From assembly GCA_946894095.1 (NCBI GenBank), contig OX335660.1:16063001-16127000 (forward strand): a stretch of 64,000 nucleotides of DNA, written 5' to 3'. Both the position numbers and the translations under genes were made by a program. Source of the stretch: Incurvaria masculella. Lineage: Eukaryota > Arthropoda > Insecta > Lepidoptera > Incurvariidae. Each line of letters begins with the position of its first letter. The stretch's first letter is position 1. Shown one piece after another: positions 50,101 through 60,338 of the stretch. The notes beneath the pieces were generated by a model. It did not search any database and was not told the DNA's origin. It was given only the letters and a program-made list of their open reading frames with translations.

Positions 50101-53100
50101 ATTGGAATACAAATTGCAACGAAGTAACGGTGAATGGTTCTCAAGGCCTAAGCGGACAGACGCCAGAAATAGAATTTATAAGAGTTAAGTAATACATATA
50201 TCCATGTGCTGCTGTGAAATTTTACGAGTTCTCGTATTATAGCCGTGACGGATGTGAAACGAAAGCTCGCCCAAGCATAGAAATTTGGGGTAAAATTGCA
50301 TAGCAATTGGTCCAGATAGTCGGTATTCACACACACCATTGTAATTGTTTTCACACCATTGTTTCTTAAGGCTGTTCCGACCCATATAAAGTTGTTTGCA
50401 CACATAACGCAAAAAGTATTGCACTTTAAGCCACGAATTAATAATAAAAGTTTAATATAGTCATATTACTTGCAGCAAAAACAATTTCACAATTTCAGGA
50501 TTATTGGTTTTGTTACAATTTATTTAAATACGATTTTTATTTAACAGCGCCATCTAACGGTGTAAAACCTCTAATCGGCAATTACAGAGAAACCATTAAA
50601 CCTGAAATTGTAAATATGTTTCCGCTGCAACTACTATGGCTATATTTAATATTTTTGACGAATTCGTGCTTTAAAGTGCAATACTTTTTGCGTTCTGTGT
50701 AAAAAAAACATTGTATGGGTCGGAACATCCTTAAGGTATTTTATATATTAAATATATTGCCCGGATATGGCTAGGAGTCGTATTCAGAGTGGACTGTTAC
50801 AGTCGTATTCAGAGAGGACCTGTCTAACCATACAAAAACCGTTTTAGTCTGACCTTAAAACGCGTACTAAAGTTAGTCTGCCCACTCTGAATAGAGCTGT
50901 TAAAGTTTAAAATGTGGATTATTTCCAGACATCCATGCAAAACGTCGCGGGTTTTCTTTTTCACGGCAACAAATCCAATCGAACCCAAGCCAATTTGTAC
51001 AAAAAATGGTTGAGAATGCTATATGCCGGGATTTAGCTAAGTAGCTCGGGATCTATTAGCTACATTGTGGATATTTCTTTGTCACTGCGACAAATCTAAA
51101 CTATCTTAAGCCAGTTCCACAGAGGAGAGAGGTAGAGAGGAGACGTTGTTAGCTCATATTACTAGACAACGCAATGTCGCATGTGTGGAGGAAAGCGGGG
51201 GGAAACACTTCATGGTGGGGTCATGCGCCGCCTATTTTTGCTAAATCCATCTACCGGAAGAACCGATATTCTGGTAGCAGCTATTCCGAGAGCTATTCTT
51301 AATGGTTACAAGACTACAACTAAATGGCGCCTTATGCATTTTACTGTTAGTTTCTTAAATAAAAAAACATTCTAAATTTAATCGCGTGGATTCAAATAAT
51401 TTAGATTTAAAAATGACATAAAAATTTACATCATGAGATCAACATTTCTTACTGGACAAAGAAAATGATTGCACGCCATCTATTGGCAAAAAGCAAGAAC
51501 GATGCATCGATACAATGTTCGAATATTGACTCGAATCATTATAAAATATGTGGTGTTTTACTGACAAATAAAACGTAATTCCACCTACAGACTTTAGATC
51601 ATCTTTTCCTGTGTAATGTTTGCAACATTTTACACAAAAGCTCATCGTGTAATTGACTGTTTGCCGAAAATCGCGCCGCAGACCACAATATTGTCCCACA
51701 ACCTAATGCGAATGATGCTAAGCCACGCCTTCTTATCAAGTGGATTGTGACGTAGAGACCCAGTTTGCTTAGACCACCTTCTCTCTACCTCTCTCCTCCG
51801 TGGCCAGTTTTAACAAAAAACTGTTGAGAATGTATATTATATTATATAATGTAGAATTAAGCTAAGTCACTCGGGATCTATCATCTAAATTGCAGATATT
51901 TCTGTTTCGCTGCGTGAAATCAACCTATTCTAAGCTAATTTGAATAAAAATTGTTTAACAATGATATACCTTTGGTTTTGACTAGGTATATTTTAAATAA
52001 TCACAGATTTTTTTTCTTCACTGTGACGCATTAAATAATGAAATAAATATTCAGTGGATTCATAGTCCTTTATTATTTATGTAAGCGAATCTTAAATTAA
52101 GCAATAAATCTCTTAATCAGTAGATTACATTATTTAAACCAAAAATAGTAACACATATACACATTTGTTCTGTTAATTAGTCAAATTGTCATGTAAAATA
52201 ACCTACTGATAACAAGGAAATAAATTGACATTGTACTGTGAGCATGTAATTTCAACAGCATATTATATTTAAGAAAGAAATGGACAGGAAACTTGGACCT
52301 TTGTAAGTTATGAATCCCTCCATACACACGAGTTTTAAGTAATTGTGCTGGCATTTAATTTTTTTAACTGTATATATGACCTATGGCAATTTCGTACTTT
52401 GTGGAATAGTATATTTTTAACATCGTCCCAGCCCTAATCGTGTCACTTTGACAGCTGTCGCAGCGATCAAGCTAAGTTTTAAGAACTATAGCTTTACTGA
52501 ACAGAATAAGAAAACAAGAAAATGCAGTATGCAAATGCAATGGCTAACTTGACAGTTTCCTGTTTCGACTTTTGAAGTACTACTTTTCGATGGTCTTAAT
52601 GACGATACAACCCTGATACAACTAAATACAGTTCGGACACAGGACATTTTTTTACTGGAACCTTCTCTTTAATCGTCTACACTAGGGGTTCTCAAACTTT
52701 TTGAGTAACTATTCGGCCCCCTTTAGGGAGTCAGGATATTTTCGAAGGCCCCTTTAATCATTTGGATATGACGAAAGTCCTACGTACTCAGGGACTTCTC
52801 ACAGCGCCCCTGAGGGCTAGCAGGGGCACCCCAGGTTGCCACGGCGTACGATATGGGAACTGCCCGCCTGCACGGTATTACCAGCATCGGTTATTTACAT
52901 AATTAGGTTAACACTCAGCAATAAATGTGGAAACAGCGACGCTACGGAAAATAATGAACTCTTGCAATGTGAACATAATTCCCCAGTTGTTTAAATTCGT
53001 AATTCGTTTCCAGGATGATCTGTCTCATTGTTATGTTTGACGAATTGAGGTACAGTCATTAGGTTATGTGCACATGTGTGTGGCTGCACCGGACATGTGA

Positions 53101-56100
53101 TTTATGTTTGTTGATGTTCATGTCAGAGAATTTTGTGGATCAATTTAAATCAATGTAAAGAACACTGTAACAAAAACTAATGTAAACATAAAAAAAAACA
53201 GGGTACATTTGTTCAATCATTGTAGCCTTCCTCATTGTTATATCTTTAATAAATTATAAATATAAGTAGAAATTATAAAAAAAAAAACATTAAATATTAT
53301 CAAGCTATGCCCGCTTCTTCTCTCCCTCTTTTTGCTTAAACTTAGTTAGATTATTGTGTTCTATGGAACTGAGTTTGTTTCTTTATCTAGAACAATAAAA
53401 AAATCAAACTGCTTCTTGCAATAATAGACCACACAAAAAAACCATTATAAAATAAATCAAAACAGCACAGAACCTCAATTCGTTCAACACCAACTTTCAA
53501 TAATTTGAAAATCACTAGCTAATTTATCAATGCAGTGCCATTTACTGCAATAAAAAAAAAGTTATGGCGATCCATTTAATACATCACACTTTTTCTCTCA
53601 TGGCCTGTCTATCCCCCCTGAAAATCAATCACCAATCAAAACACCCTATCTGACCCCCAAAGAATAAACAGAAACATTTTTAAATGTTTGTGATAATCTT
53701 CACACTTCACACAGCAGGCTTAATTCAGGGTTACACTTATAAGCACCTCTCCTCCCAGCCAGCATGACATATGTAAATGGTTCGCCCTTAGAGAAACGAG
53801 TTATCTCGACCTTCAGCTGGGACCGTAGTTCTGTCAGTCCGCAGCCTAGTGTTCTCTGGATGGCTATCCGGACAGATAATTTATATCATTCAACCGTTCG
53901 AACTATGTAGATATATTGTCAATCGGATGAAACTATAATGTCAAAACATGTCTGCCCTTAGCGATAAGGTTCCTTATCCAATAGATTTCTTGTTTTTAAC
54001 ATTAGCCAATGCACAAACAGACAACACTGATACTAAGGTGATGAATAATGGAAGTTATTTATTAGAAATATTTTATATGTTATATATTATTTACACAGTG
54101 AACAGAAAACCTGTCGAACACCCTAAGGCAAGAAGTACAGTTTCAGATACTAAATTGGATAGGCCAGTTTTTTTTTATTCTGAAAATGTTTACAAAATTA
54201 TCTAAAAAAATTTATTTAATAATTTGTGAAAATTTTACCTATCTGAAGGTGTTAGTATGTACCATCAACGACATAAGTCCTGTAGCATCTTACGGTCGGG
54301 TTTGTTTTGCACATGTGGCGTGCCCCTTCCCCCGCCGACTGGTTTTCAGGTGGGCCGTCCTATCGCAAACTGCGCGGGCGGTGCTATCCCCTGCTCCCGC
54401 TACACCTCCGAGCGATGCGAGCGCTTCATATCAATCGCGTTGGAATTCACAGATACTCCCCTGTTTTCACCACCTCCAGCTTCCTGAAATCCGATAGTTA
54501 ACTTTCGGTTACATTGCATATTTGTATGGTGTAACAGAAAGATAACTTTGGGTATTTTTGTAACTGGCCGTGGTGGAACCGGGTGTATGTGGCTTTGTGC
54601 CGGTGAAGTCCAAAACAAAGGGCGATGATTTAAATTTTTATGAAACATTTTGTCCGAATGAAAAAAAAACTAACCTATCTGATTCAGTATCTAAAAGAGT
54701 ACTTCCTGCCTTTGGGTCCTTAAGCAAACAGTATACGAAAAGGATCTAGTTTATTTGTGCACTTTTAGGAAATTTGCAGCACGTTTGACATGGTAGAGTG
54801 CCATGAAATTAAATTCGAAGTAACGATACCTCCATTTCAACCCAGCGTCTCGCAATAAGGACTGAAATGCATTACAAATCAGCATGACAAAGTTATTCAG
54901 GCATTATGCGTGTCTAGATAACCGCTACTGTCCTACCTAAGCTCAGTGTTCTAGTTTAAATAAGGCATGGCGACAGCTCATTTCGCATAAATGCATAAAA
55001 CTTAAACAATATATTTCTTGAACATAGTCAACGTCAGTTCGGAAGATATTTAGCACAAGGAGAGAACTGTTTATGCGTACGTCGTTGTCTGAAATTACTT
55101 AGAACCTATTTCAGTGAATTAATTCTAGAATTAGTAACTTAACGTTATAGAAGAATACACATTACTTTTTAGGTACACTCAATCTGCTCCGAGCAGTAAA
55201 GAGCAAATTATATGTTATTTAAGCACGTACACCAAGATTATTATATTCACACATATTTTTGTGTGCTTCAAATTGCTAGCTGTACTGAAATGATTATTAT
55301 TATTAACCAACTAGGAAGTAATTACGGCCGCTTGGGGTTGGCCTTGAGGTAAGCTCGGTAGAGCAGAACGGAATGCGCAGTGTGCCTGTCTTGTTCCATT
55401 AGGAAGAGCAGGTCGCGATAATTGACTCGCTTCATTCTTGCTCTCAGAGGTGTCGCGTTTGCATTGCCGGAAGTCTGCGATGTCCCAGCGGTGGACATGT
55501 GGTCTCCGGAGCTGCCGGCTCCGTCCAGCTTTGGTTTCTTTCTCGGCCCGATGGCTTGCAACGCTGTCGCGTTCGCCTCTCGCTGCCTAACTTCCTCCAT
55601 TTCGGCCCTCTGCATCTCTTTGGCCTTCGCTTTCAGCTTGGCCTGCTCGGCGTCCTCGTTCTTTGACCGAGACTTAACGGCCTTCATGAGAATTTCCCTC
55701 TCCGATTCGGTGCGGCGTTTCTTCTCAACGACATCCAGCTCCTCCAAGAATTTAAGCTGGCCTTTCACGTCTTGGGTGACTTCGTAACGAGGGTCATCTT
55801 TGACGTTGTCGAGCCGGTGCTCGGCAATGGCGGCCAGCTTCTCGATCAGATTCTTGAGTCTCTCCTGAGTGGCATGACTGATGATGGCTGCGACGTCCAG
55901 CCCTGGCTCTTGCAGCCCATACTTCTGAGCCACGGCCCTCATGCGGTTCTGCAAGGCAGGCAGATATAGGAAGAACTCATCCTTGCACGAGCGGATCTGA
56001 GTGCCAATCATTTCCGTCGAACCGAGAATGTTTTGCGATTCCTCTGCAAGATTGACACCGCCCATAGCGGCTACATCATTGATATCGTCGTCTGCTGGTG

Positions 56101-57931
56101 TCTTGTCAATGTCAGTAAACGATTGCGTGAACGAAATTGAAGGTTTCTTCTCCCTCTCCTTGAGGATGGTTTTAGGGGAACCAGATGTTGTCGGCATGGA
56201 GATGGAGGCCTGGGGTCTTTGTTGATTGGCTTTAGCTGCAAAGTTCTTTGCTGATGTAGAAGGCGCCTTAACAGTGTTCTTAGCGACATTAAGCTTCTGC
56301 GGCTGAATCTGTATATTCTGAAGGATGGATATTGATTTGTTCGGGTTGTTTAAAGGAGGTTTTGCTTGAATCTGTTTAGGCATCGGTGAAGCAGGTCTAA
56401 TAACCTGAAGAGGCGAAGCCGGCCGGATCACCGATTGTTCCTGAGTTGAGGTCAGAACCGGTGAGAAAGCGACGTGAGTCGGTGGTGGTCGAATACCTTC
56501 AATCACCAACTCCTTTGTGACCATGGACTGTCTCAATGCTGGAAGACTTTTCTTGAGGAATCCAATGAGGCACGGCTGAGGACTTGCATTTAGCAGCCGT
56601 TCCAGTCGATCGCAAAACTGTTCCGGCTCAACCTGACCGTCGATGAGCTCCTGGATGAGAGTTCTCGCGTTCTGCTCCACAGATTTAGGCTCCTTGCTTG
56701 ACAGATCCAGGAGGTTTGCAAGGAAGTTTCTGCACTTAACCTTAGTGTTGTCGGCCGGTTTAGTTGCCGTATTGACCATCGGTTGGACCGTCTGAATTGG
56801 TATCTGCGGCTGCGGAGCCACCACAGGTTGCGGAGGGGGCGCAGAGACTTGCTGCGGTGCCAGCACGGATGTTGCCACCTGAAGAGGAGGTGCCACACTA
56901 GTGGACATGGCGACAGGGCCAGGTTGACCAACAGTCGATAGCCGCAACGCCTGCGTCGGAGCCGGCCCAGGCCCCACACGCAGTAACTGGTACTGTCCGT
57001 TCTCTGTCTTGAGCAGGAGGTGACCCTGCTGCCCCGGTTGAAGCCCGGGAACCGACTGTAGCGTCAAGCCCTGAGCCGCTGGTCGCATCCCAACCATCGG
57101 TTGTCCGATGACGACTCTCGGTGACAGCACAGGCACAGTTTTCTGCGCATTCACTGCTTGGGCGTTGGGTCTCATGTTCAGTATCTGAACGTTGGGTATT
57201 ATGGTCTGCTGGCCGGAGGCGGCTACGGTAGAGACGGACTGCTGAGGTAGCATCGCGTGCTGGCTGGCGGCGACAGAAACGACCACATTCTGGTTTATGG
57301 GTTTCATGAAGGTCATGATGTTGGTGTTGGTCGAGAGAGGGAAGGAGGTGGTGACCATGCTCGGGAGGCCCGGCTGGTCGCCGGCGGGCCCCGGTTGCTG
57401 CATGGCGGCTCCGGGTCGGGCTCCAACGGCAGACGTTCACTGCGAGTAAAAACTTTTGATAACACTCGTTTTCAGTCACACAAAAACAGCATCTAATCGT
57501 CGATTCGACGGAAATATAACGGCACTTATGCAAATTAACATAAGTGTTTTCCTCTAATTAGAACGAATTGAGGTAGGAAAAAAATTTTACGCGGATGAAT
57601 GGCTAAAAAGCCAAGCATGGGTTAACAATATATATTCCGAGTGACTTAGTATTTATTTCTGTTATAATATTATGACCAGCAGTAGGTACCGACTATCTGT
57701 CATAGCTGCTTACCACTTCAAGAAAGTGGCAGTGTGTACGTAAATTTGTCTAAAAACTATGCACGCTTATTTGAAGTAGGGCTACAATTTTGTTTAGAAT
57801 AAGTCTGCTTCGATCAGAAAAATATTACACGTTTATTAGGCAGGGACACTTACCACAACGCGATCCTCTTCACTAAGGATGGCCTGGTCTACTTGCCAGC
57901 CGTTGTGAAGATGACCGAGCATATAACTCAT
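46894..57931 (-). CDS. TXNL4A: TXNL4A/Dim1, U5 snRNP thioredoxin-like protein
   Basis: Core component of the U5 and U4/U6.U5 snRNPs, essential for pre-mRNA splicing; it has a thioredoxin fold without redox cysteines (known for the family). Three exons (57854-57931, 48650-48786, 46894-47107) give exactly 142 codons plus stop, the canonical length, with start MSYML and end KDYSTKYRY. All splice sites are GT-AG and phase-consistent. Compared with animal homologues as I know them, three positions look unusual: Gly6 after MSYML (usually Pro), Ala in DITAVPDF (usually Glu) and NWPLEDK. Intron 1 (about 9.1 kb) holds the whole TAF4 gene on the same strand. A possible poly(A) signal lies at 46581-46586 on the minus strand. 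Confidence 0.97.
47220..47375 (+). repeat. CR1 3'-end fragment, left part
   Basis: Encodes VQSWNRLPEEVISAASVNSF and KNRLDTYTKKS. The matching tail (gcatcagctttaagctgctag plus aataataataa) lies at 47810-47860, beyond the SINE. It is in TXNL4A intron 2 on the opposite strand. Confidence 0.8.
47378..47795 (+). repeat. SINE with tRNA-like head, full length
   Basis: The head contains GTAGCCTTGTGGCGCGG (A-box-like) and CCTGGGTTCAATACCG (B-box-like) at tRNA spacing. From tggttcgga onward the body matches the 5S-headed SINE at 3848-4232 block by block (ctgtaggtcccc, ggtggtagggttta, ggttggtaccatcgc, ggtcctggcatggcacc, tggtattagccatcc). It ends in an A-rich tail (47775-47797) and is inserted in a CR1 3' UTR. 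Confidence 0.85.
47800..47862 (+). repeat. CR1 3' tail, right part
   Basis: gcatcagctttaagctgctag plus (aat)n, the terminus of the CR1 copy that starts at 47220. Confidence 0.7.
48224..48410. repeat. Long perfect hairpin in TXNL4A intron 2
   Basis: catgtttgaaaaatgttacg at the left mirrors exactly the right end; the arms of about 83 bp continue through ttcacgcggcagg and cgacgtttcgagcta to cagcccgttgtc, with about 20 nt of loop (gagcgcggcggatgcctcct). One mismatch was seen (atcatt against aataat). Confidence 0.92.
48650..48786 (-). CDS. TXNL4A: TXNL4A exon 2
   Basis: Acceptor gcccgcag, donor AAGAT|gtaagt, 45 codons plus 2 bases. Encodes VIRFGHDWDPTCMKMDEVLY and VKNFAVIYLVDI. The DPTCMKMD segment replaces the thioredoxin CxxC. 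Confidence 0.97.
49029..49769. mobile_element. hAT-type element with G-tract subtermini
   Basis: Ends CAAGGGCGTCGCCA and TGGCGACGCCCTTG, flanked by exact 8-bp ATTGTAAC (49021-49028, 49770-49777). Both subterminal regions carry long G runs (about 49055-49069 and 49710-49731). An internal hairpin lies at 49072-49153 (tttacctactacaattcata and complement). No transposase. Confidence 0.88.
50370..50730. mobile_element. TTAA-flanked MITE (family E)
   Basis: Ends GGCTGTTCCGACCCATA and complement of GGATGTTCCGACCCATA, TTAA on both sides (50366-50369, 50731-50734). Inner arms share aacgcaaaaagtattgcac. A third TTAA family, distinct from A and B. Confidence 0.85.
50785..50911. repeat. Small TIR MITE (tcgtattcagag family), copy 1
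   Basis: cagtcgtattcagagaggacctg at the left, cactctgaatagagctg at the right, with ccatacaaaaaccg between. A second copy is at 58474-58591. Confidence 0.75.
51112..51808. mobile_element. TIR element of about 700 bp
   Basis: ccacagaggagagaggtagag at the left and the complement ctctacctctctcctccgtgg at the right form TIRs of about 25 bp. No coding domain inside. Confidence 0.8.
51809..55321. other. TXNL4A intron 1, TAF4-distal part
   Basis: No exon recognised. At 52684 ctaggggttctcaaactttttg resembles one end of a known hAT MITE type; its partner was not found. A GC-richer block at 54300-54480 has three overlapping frames without domains. TAF4 3' UTR probably occupies the right end (possible poly(A) signal near 54749 on the minus strand). 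Confidence 0.4.
55322..57403 (-). CDS. Taf4: TAF4, TFIID subunit (single exon)
   Basis: Scaffold subunit of TFIID; it pairs with TAF12 through a histone fold and stabilises the core complex (known). 693 aa. The N-terminus is Gln/Pro/Val-rich (about 1-220), then the TAFH/NHR1 domain (about 221-306: KCRNFLANLLDL, ARTLIQELIDG, CLIGFLKKSLPALRQ), a Ser/Thr/Pro/Gln linker, and the C-terminal TAF4 domain (about 440-693: histone fold with FLYLPALQNRMRAVAQKYG, charged helix, and the closing VNYRDLLFLMEQDR...LLYRAYLK). The start ATG has GCCGCC before it and an in-frame TGA 36 nt upstream (57437-57439). No intron interrupts the frame. It lies inside intron 1 of TXNL4A, same strand. Confidence 0.96.
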   Translation of the reverse strand: MQQPGPAGDQPGLPSMVTTSFPLSTNTNIMTFMKPINQNVVVSVAASQHAMLPQQSVSTVAASGQQTIIPNVQILNMRPNAQAVNAQKTVPVLSPRVVIGQPMVGMRPAAQGLTLQSVPGLQPGQQGHLLLKTENGQYQLLRVGPGPAPTQALRLSTVGQPGPVAMSTSVAPPLQVATSVLAPQQVSAPPPQPVVAPQPQIPIQTVQPMVNTATKPADNTKVKCRNFLANLLDLSSKEPKSVEQNARTLIQELIDGQVEPEQFCDRLERLLNASPQPCLIGFLKKSLPALRQSMVTKELVIEGIRPPPTHVAFSPVLTSTQEQSVIRPASPLQVIRPASPMPKQIQAKPPLNNPNKSISILQNIQIQPQKLNVAKNTVKAPSTSAKNFAAKANQQRPQASISMPTTSGSPKTILKEREKKPSISFTQSFTDIDKTPADDDINDVAAMGGVNLAEESQNILGSTEMIGTQIRSCKDEFFLYLPALQNRMRAVAQKYGLQEPGLDVAAIISHATQERLKNLIEKLAAIAEHRLDNVKDDPRYEVTQDVKGQLKFLEELDVVEKKRRTESEREILMKAVKSRSKNEDAEQAKLKAKAKEMQRAEMEEVRQREANATALQAIGPRKKPKLDGAGSSGDHMSTAGTSQTSGNANATPLRARMKRVNYRDLLFLMEQDRHTAHSVLLYRAYLKANPKRP
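57854..57931 (-). CDS. TXNL4A: TXNL4A exon 1 (coding part)
   Basis: ATG at 57929-57931, 26 codons MSYMLGHLHN...SEEDRVV, donor GTTGTG|gtaagt. Too short for long-frame detection; found by homology and joined in phase 0 to exon 2. Confidence 0.96.
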
Positions 57932-58473
57932 ATTGGCAGGAGGTCGAGTTCTACCGGATGAAGAGTAAAATGGTCAATGGATTCCGTCGATTTGTGAAAA
58001 TCCAATGAAACATGCGCAGATAGACGCAAACGACGCAAACCTCCGCTCACGCGCTGTCAGCAAAAGTGAAGTTTACATGACAGCCGAAAGCGTGTTCAGT
58101 GTGACCATCCTCAAATTGCGAATCATGCCAATCCATTGACTTGAAACCAGCCAAAAGTCCCAACCCTCGCTGAAATTGTGGAAAGCTCTCGAAAATACAG
58201 ATGACCTCATATAAGTATAACCCTTGAAATATGAAAATTCTCAAATTTAACCAAATGCTGAAAAACTCCCAAAAAGTCCAAAGCTTCGTAAGTTTTGTCA
58301 CGCTGGAAGGTAGATTAGGTGCAAAAAGTTGCTACATATGGTCACACTGAGCATGCCCTTGCAGCTGTGTGCTGTGTTCGGGCAACGTGCTCCATTCGGT
58401 GCAAAAAGATGCAAGAAATAGCGTTTTTACAGGAAGAGCGCTCGGAAAAAAAAGTTCCTTTTCCGAACTATAT
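57932..58473. other. Intergenic region upstream of TXNL4A
   Basis: Holds the presumed TXNL4A promoter and 5' UTR; no clear core promoter motif was identified. The minus-strand frame at 58047-58301 has no recognisable domain. Confidence 0.35.
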
Positions 58474-58591
58474 CAGTCGTATTCAGAGAGCACCTGTCAA
58501 AACTTAGTACGAGATTGGCACCTGACTAACCATACAAAAACCGGTTTAGTACGGCGGATTAAAGTTAGGCCGCCCTCTCTGAATACAGCTG
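58474..58591. repeat. Small TIR MITE (tcgtattcagag family), copy 2
   Basis: cagtcgtattcagagagcacctg to ctctctgaatacagctg, with ccatacaaaaaccggtttag between. Same ends as 50785-50911. Confidence 0.75.
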
Positions 58592-58829
58592 TTTGGTTTT
58601 AATTAACAGAATGACGGTTCCCTACGTACCTCGGCCGTTTTTGCTGACCGGCGGTGCGGAATTGCTCGGAATTATTCCTATTTGCTCCAACTCGCAGAGT
58701 TGGAACACAGAACCGGAGTGCGAGCACCGAAATTTTGCAACTTGCAGCTGCAATTGCAACTGCGATATGATCTGTCATTTTAATACATTATTAGCTATCA
58801 AAACGCAGTTGAACGCTGACCAAGAACTG

Positions 58830-60075
58830 GCACTGCAGAGCATGCCGAGAAGCAGTCCGGATAATAGGGGATATCCTCAGGCCCGTACGTGCACACAAAT
58901 CATTCCTGGCCAAACGACGGGGAGCGCAGCAGTAGCTCTCGGGGCTGCGGACGTCCTTCAGGCGGCCGAGCGTACAGGGGAGCAAGATTGGTGAGGTGTG
59001 GATGAAGCATTGGCGCGCGAGCTTCAAAATGAATTCCTCCACCGGTGGCATCTGCACGTCGTTGACGATTACGTCATTTCTGACATAGCGCCCGGCCCCC
59101 ACTATCATGCGGAGAATGAGGTTAAGCTGGGCCTGGTTCTCTTGCTCTGAGTGGCTGAGCTTAGCACATACCACGCTGGGGCTGCATAGGTGAGTCGCGA
59201 GCGGACGCGCGTGCCGCCTTGCCTTGTCGGATGACATGATCCACCGTAGGCGTCATGCGTAGTGACCGGTCAATGGATTGCCACTCTACGTCCTGACCTT
59301 GGTGATGCAGGTTTCGTGGGTATGCGCGCTGTTGGCCAGTTACGAATGCGGCCGTTTTCCCGACGTTAACGGGCATTTTCCACTTATCCAGCTACTCAGG
59401 TAGCAGGTTCAGCAACCGCTGCATTTTTTAAGCTGCTAAATCCGCCCGGCGCGATGAGGCGAAGTACGCGCTGTCGTCCGCAAACAACGCGAGCGTCACG
59501 TCTTGTTTCCACTCCTGTAGATGCTCTAACAGGGTGGGAATTTCATTCGTTTAGGTCGCATAGCGGCGAAAGGCAACTGCTTTGTGGCACGCCTGCCGTG
59601 ATTGGCCGCGTGGGTGAATCATGTCTCTCCACCGGTATATAAAACCGACGTCCTTCGAGGAAGGACGCTACTGTCCTCAGCATTGCAAGTGCACACCACG
59701 CATAAGTGTCCAGCACCTTATGCAGGAGCCCCGCGTGCCTTACAAGGTCGAATGCCTTCTCGAAATCGAGAAAGACACCTACGGTGTAACGGCCATGGTT
59801 ACGCTTAACTGCCAGGTTGTGCAGGACACGCGTGAGCTTGAGACTAGTGGAGTGCTGACTGCGGAAGCCAAACTGCTCATCACGTAATGGGACGTGAAGT
59901 TGGATTCTCCGCAGTAGCCGACGCAGTAGCAAAAGCTTTGCAATGTGGGACAGCAACTTAATGCGTCTGTAGGTAAGTAGACGGCGCGGTCTTTGCCGAG
60001 CTTGGGGAGGACGTTGACTTTTCCAGGCTTCCAGAGTTTGGCAGAAGCGAACACGAGAACTTCTGGCTTTAGCTT
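58830..60075 (-). pseudogene. Jockey-clade retrotransposon relic (RT)
   Basis: RT motifs appear in order on the minus strand but in changing frames: WKPGKV near 60030, QFGFRSQHST and FLDFEKAFD near 59770-59880, LFADDS near 59474-59490, MPVNVGKT near 59350 and MIVGAGRYVRNDVI near 59090. Several frameshifts and stops make it inactive. It ends about 260 bp upstream of the pseudokinase start. Confidence 0.88.
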
Positions 60076-60338
60076 TTATAAGTAAACCACCAGTTGTGAA
60101 CGCGATTTCGATAACGATGGTTCGCAACGGACCGCTACCTGAATACTTTAAGCACTAACGTCAAAAAAATAACCGTCGAATATTTAAACACAATATTTTT
60201 ATTCTGTGATTTGAACTGTTGATTGACCGCTGGAGCCGTTAGTTTGGAAAACGTTTGAAAATGTGAAACCGCGATAAAATAAGAGGACCCGCGTCCACGA
60301 AAAGGATTTCCGCGCGGGTGCTAAGTGAATGAACCATT

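Noticed and set aside
53948..54205. 85-codon frame in TXNL4A intron 1 as a small gene
   Set aside because: AT-rich and low complexity; no homology recognised and no regulatory context.
54186..54501. Three overlapping frames in a GC-richer block
   Set aside because: Three frames open at once without any domain point to base composition rather than coding.
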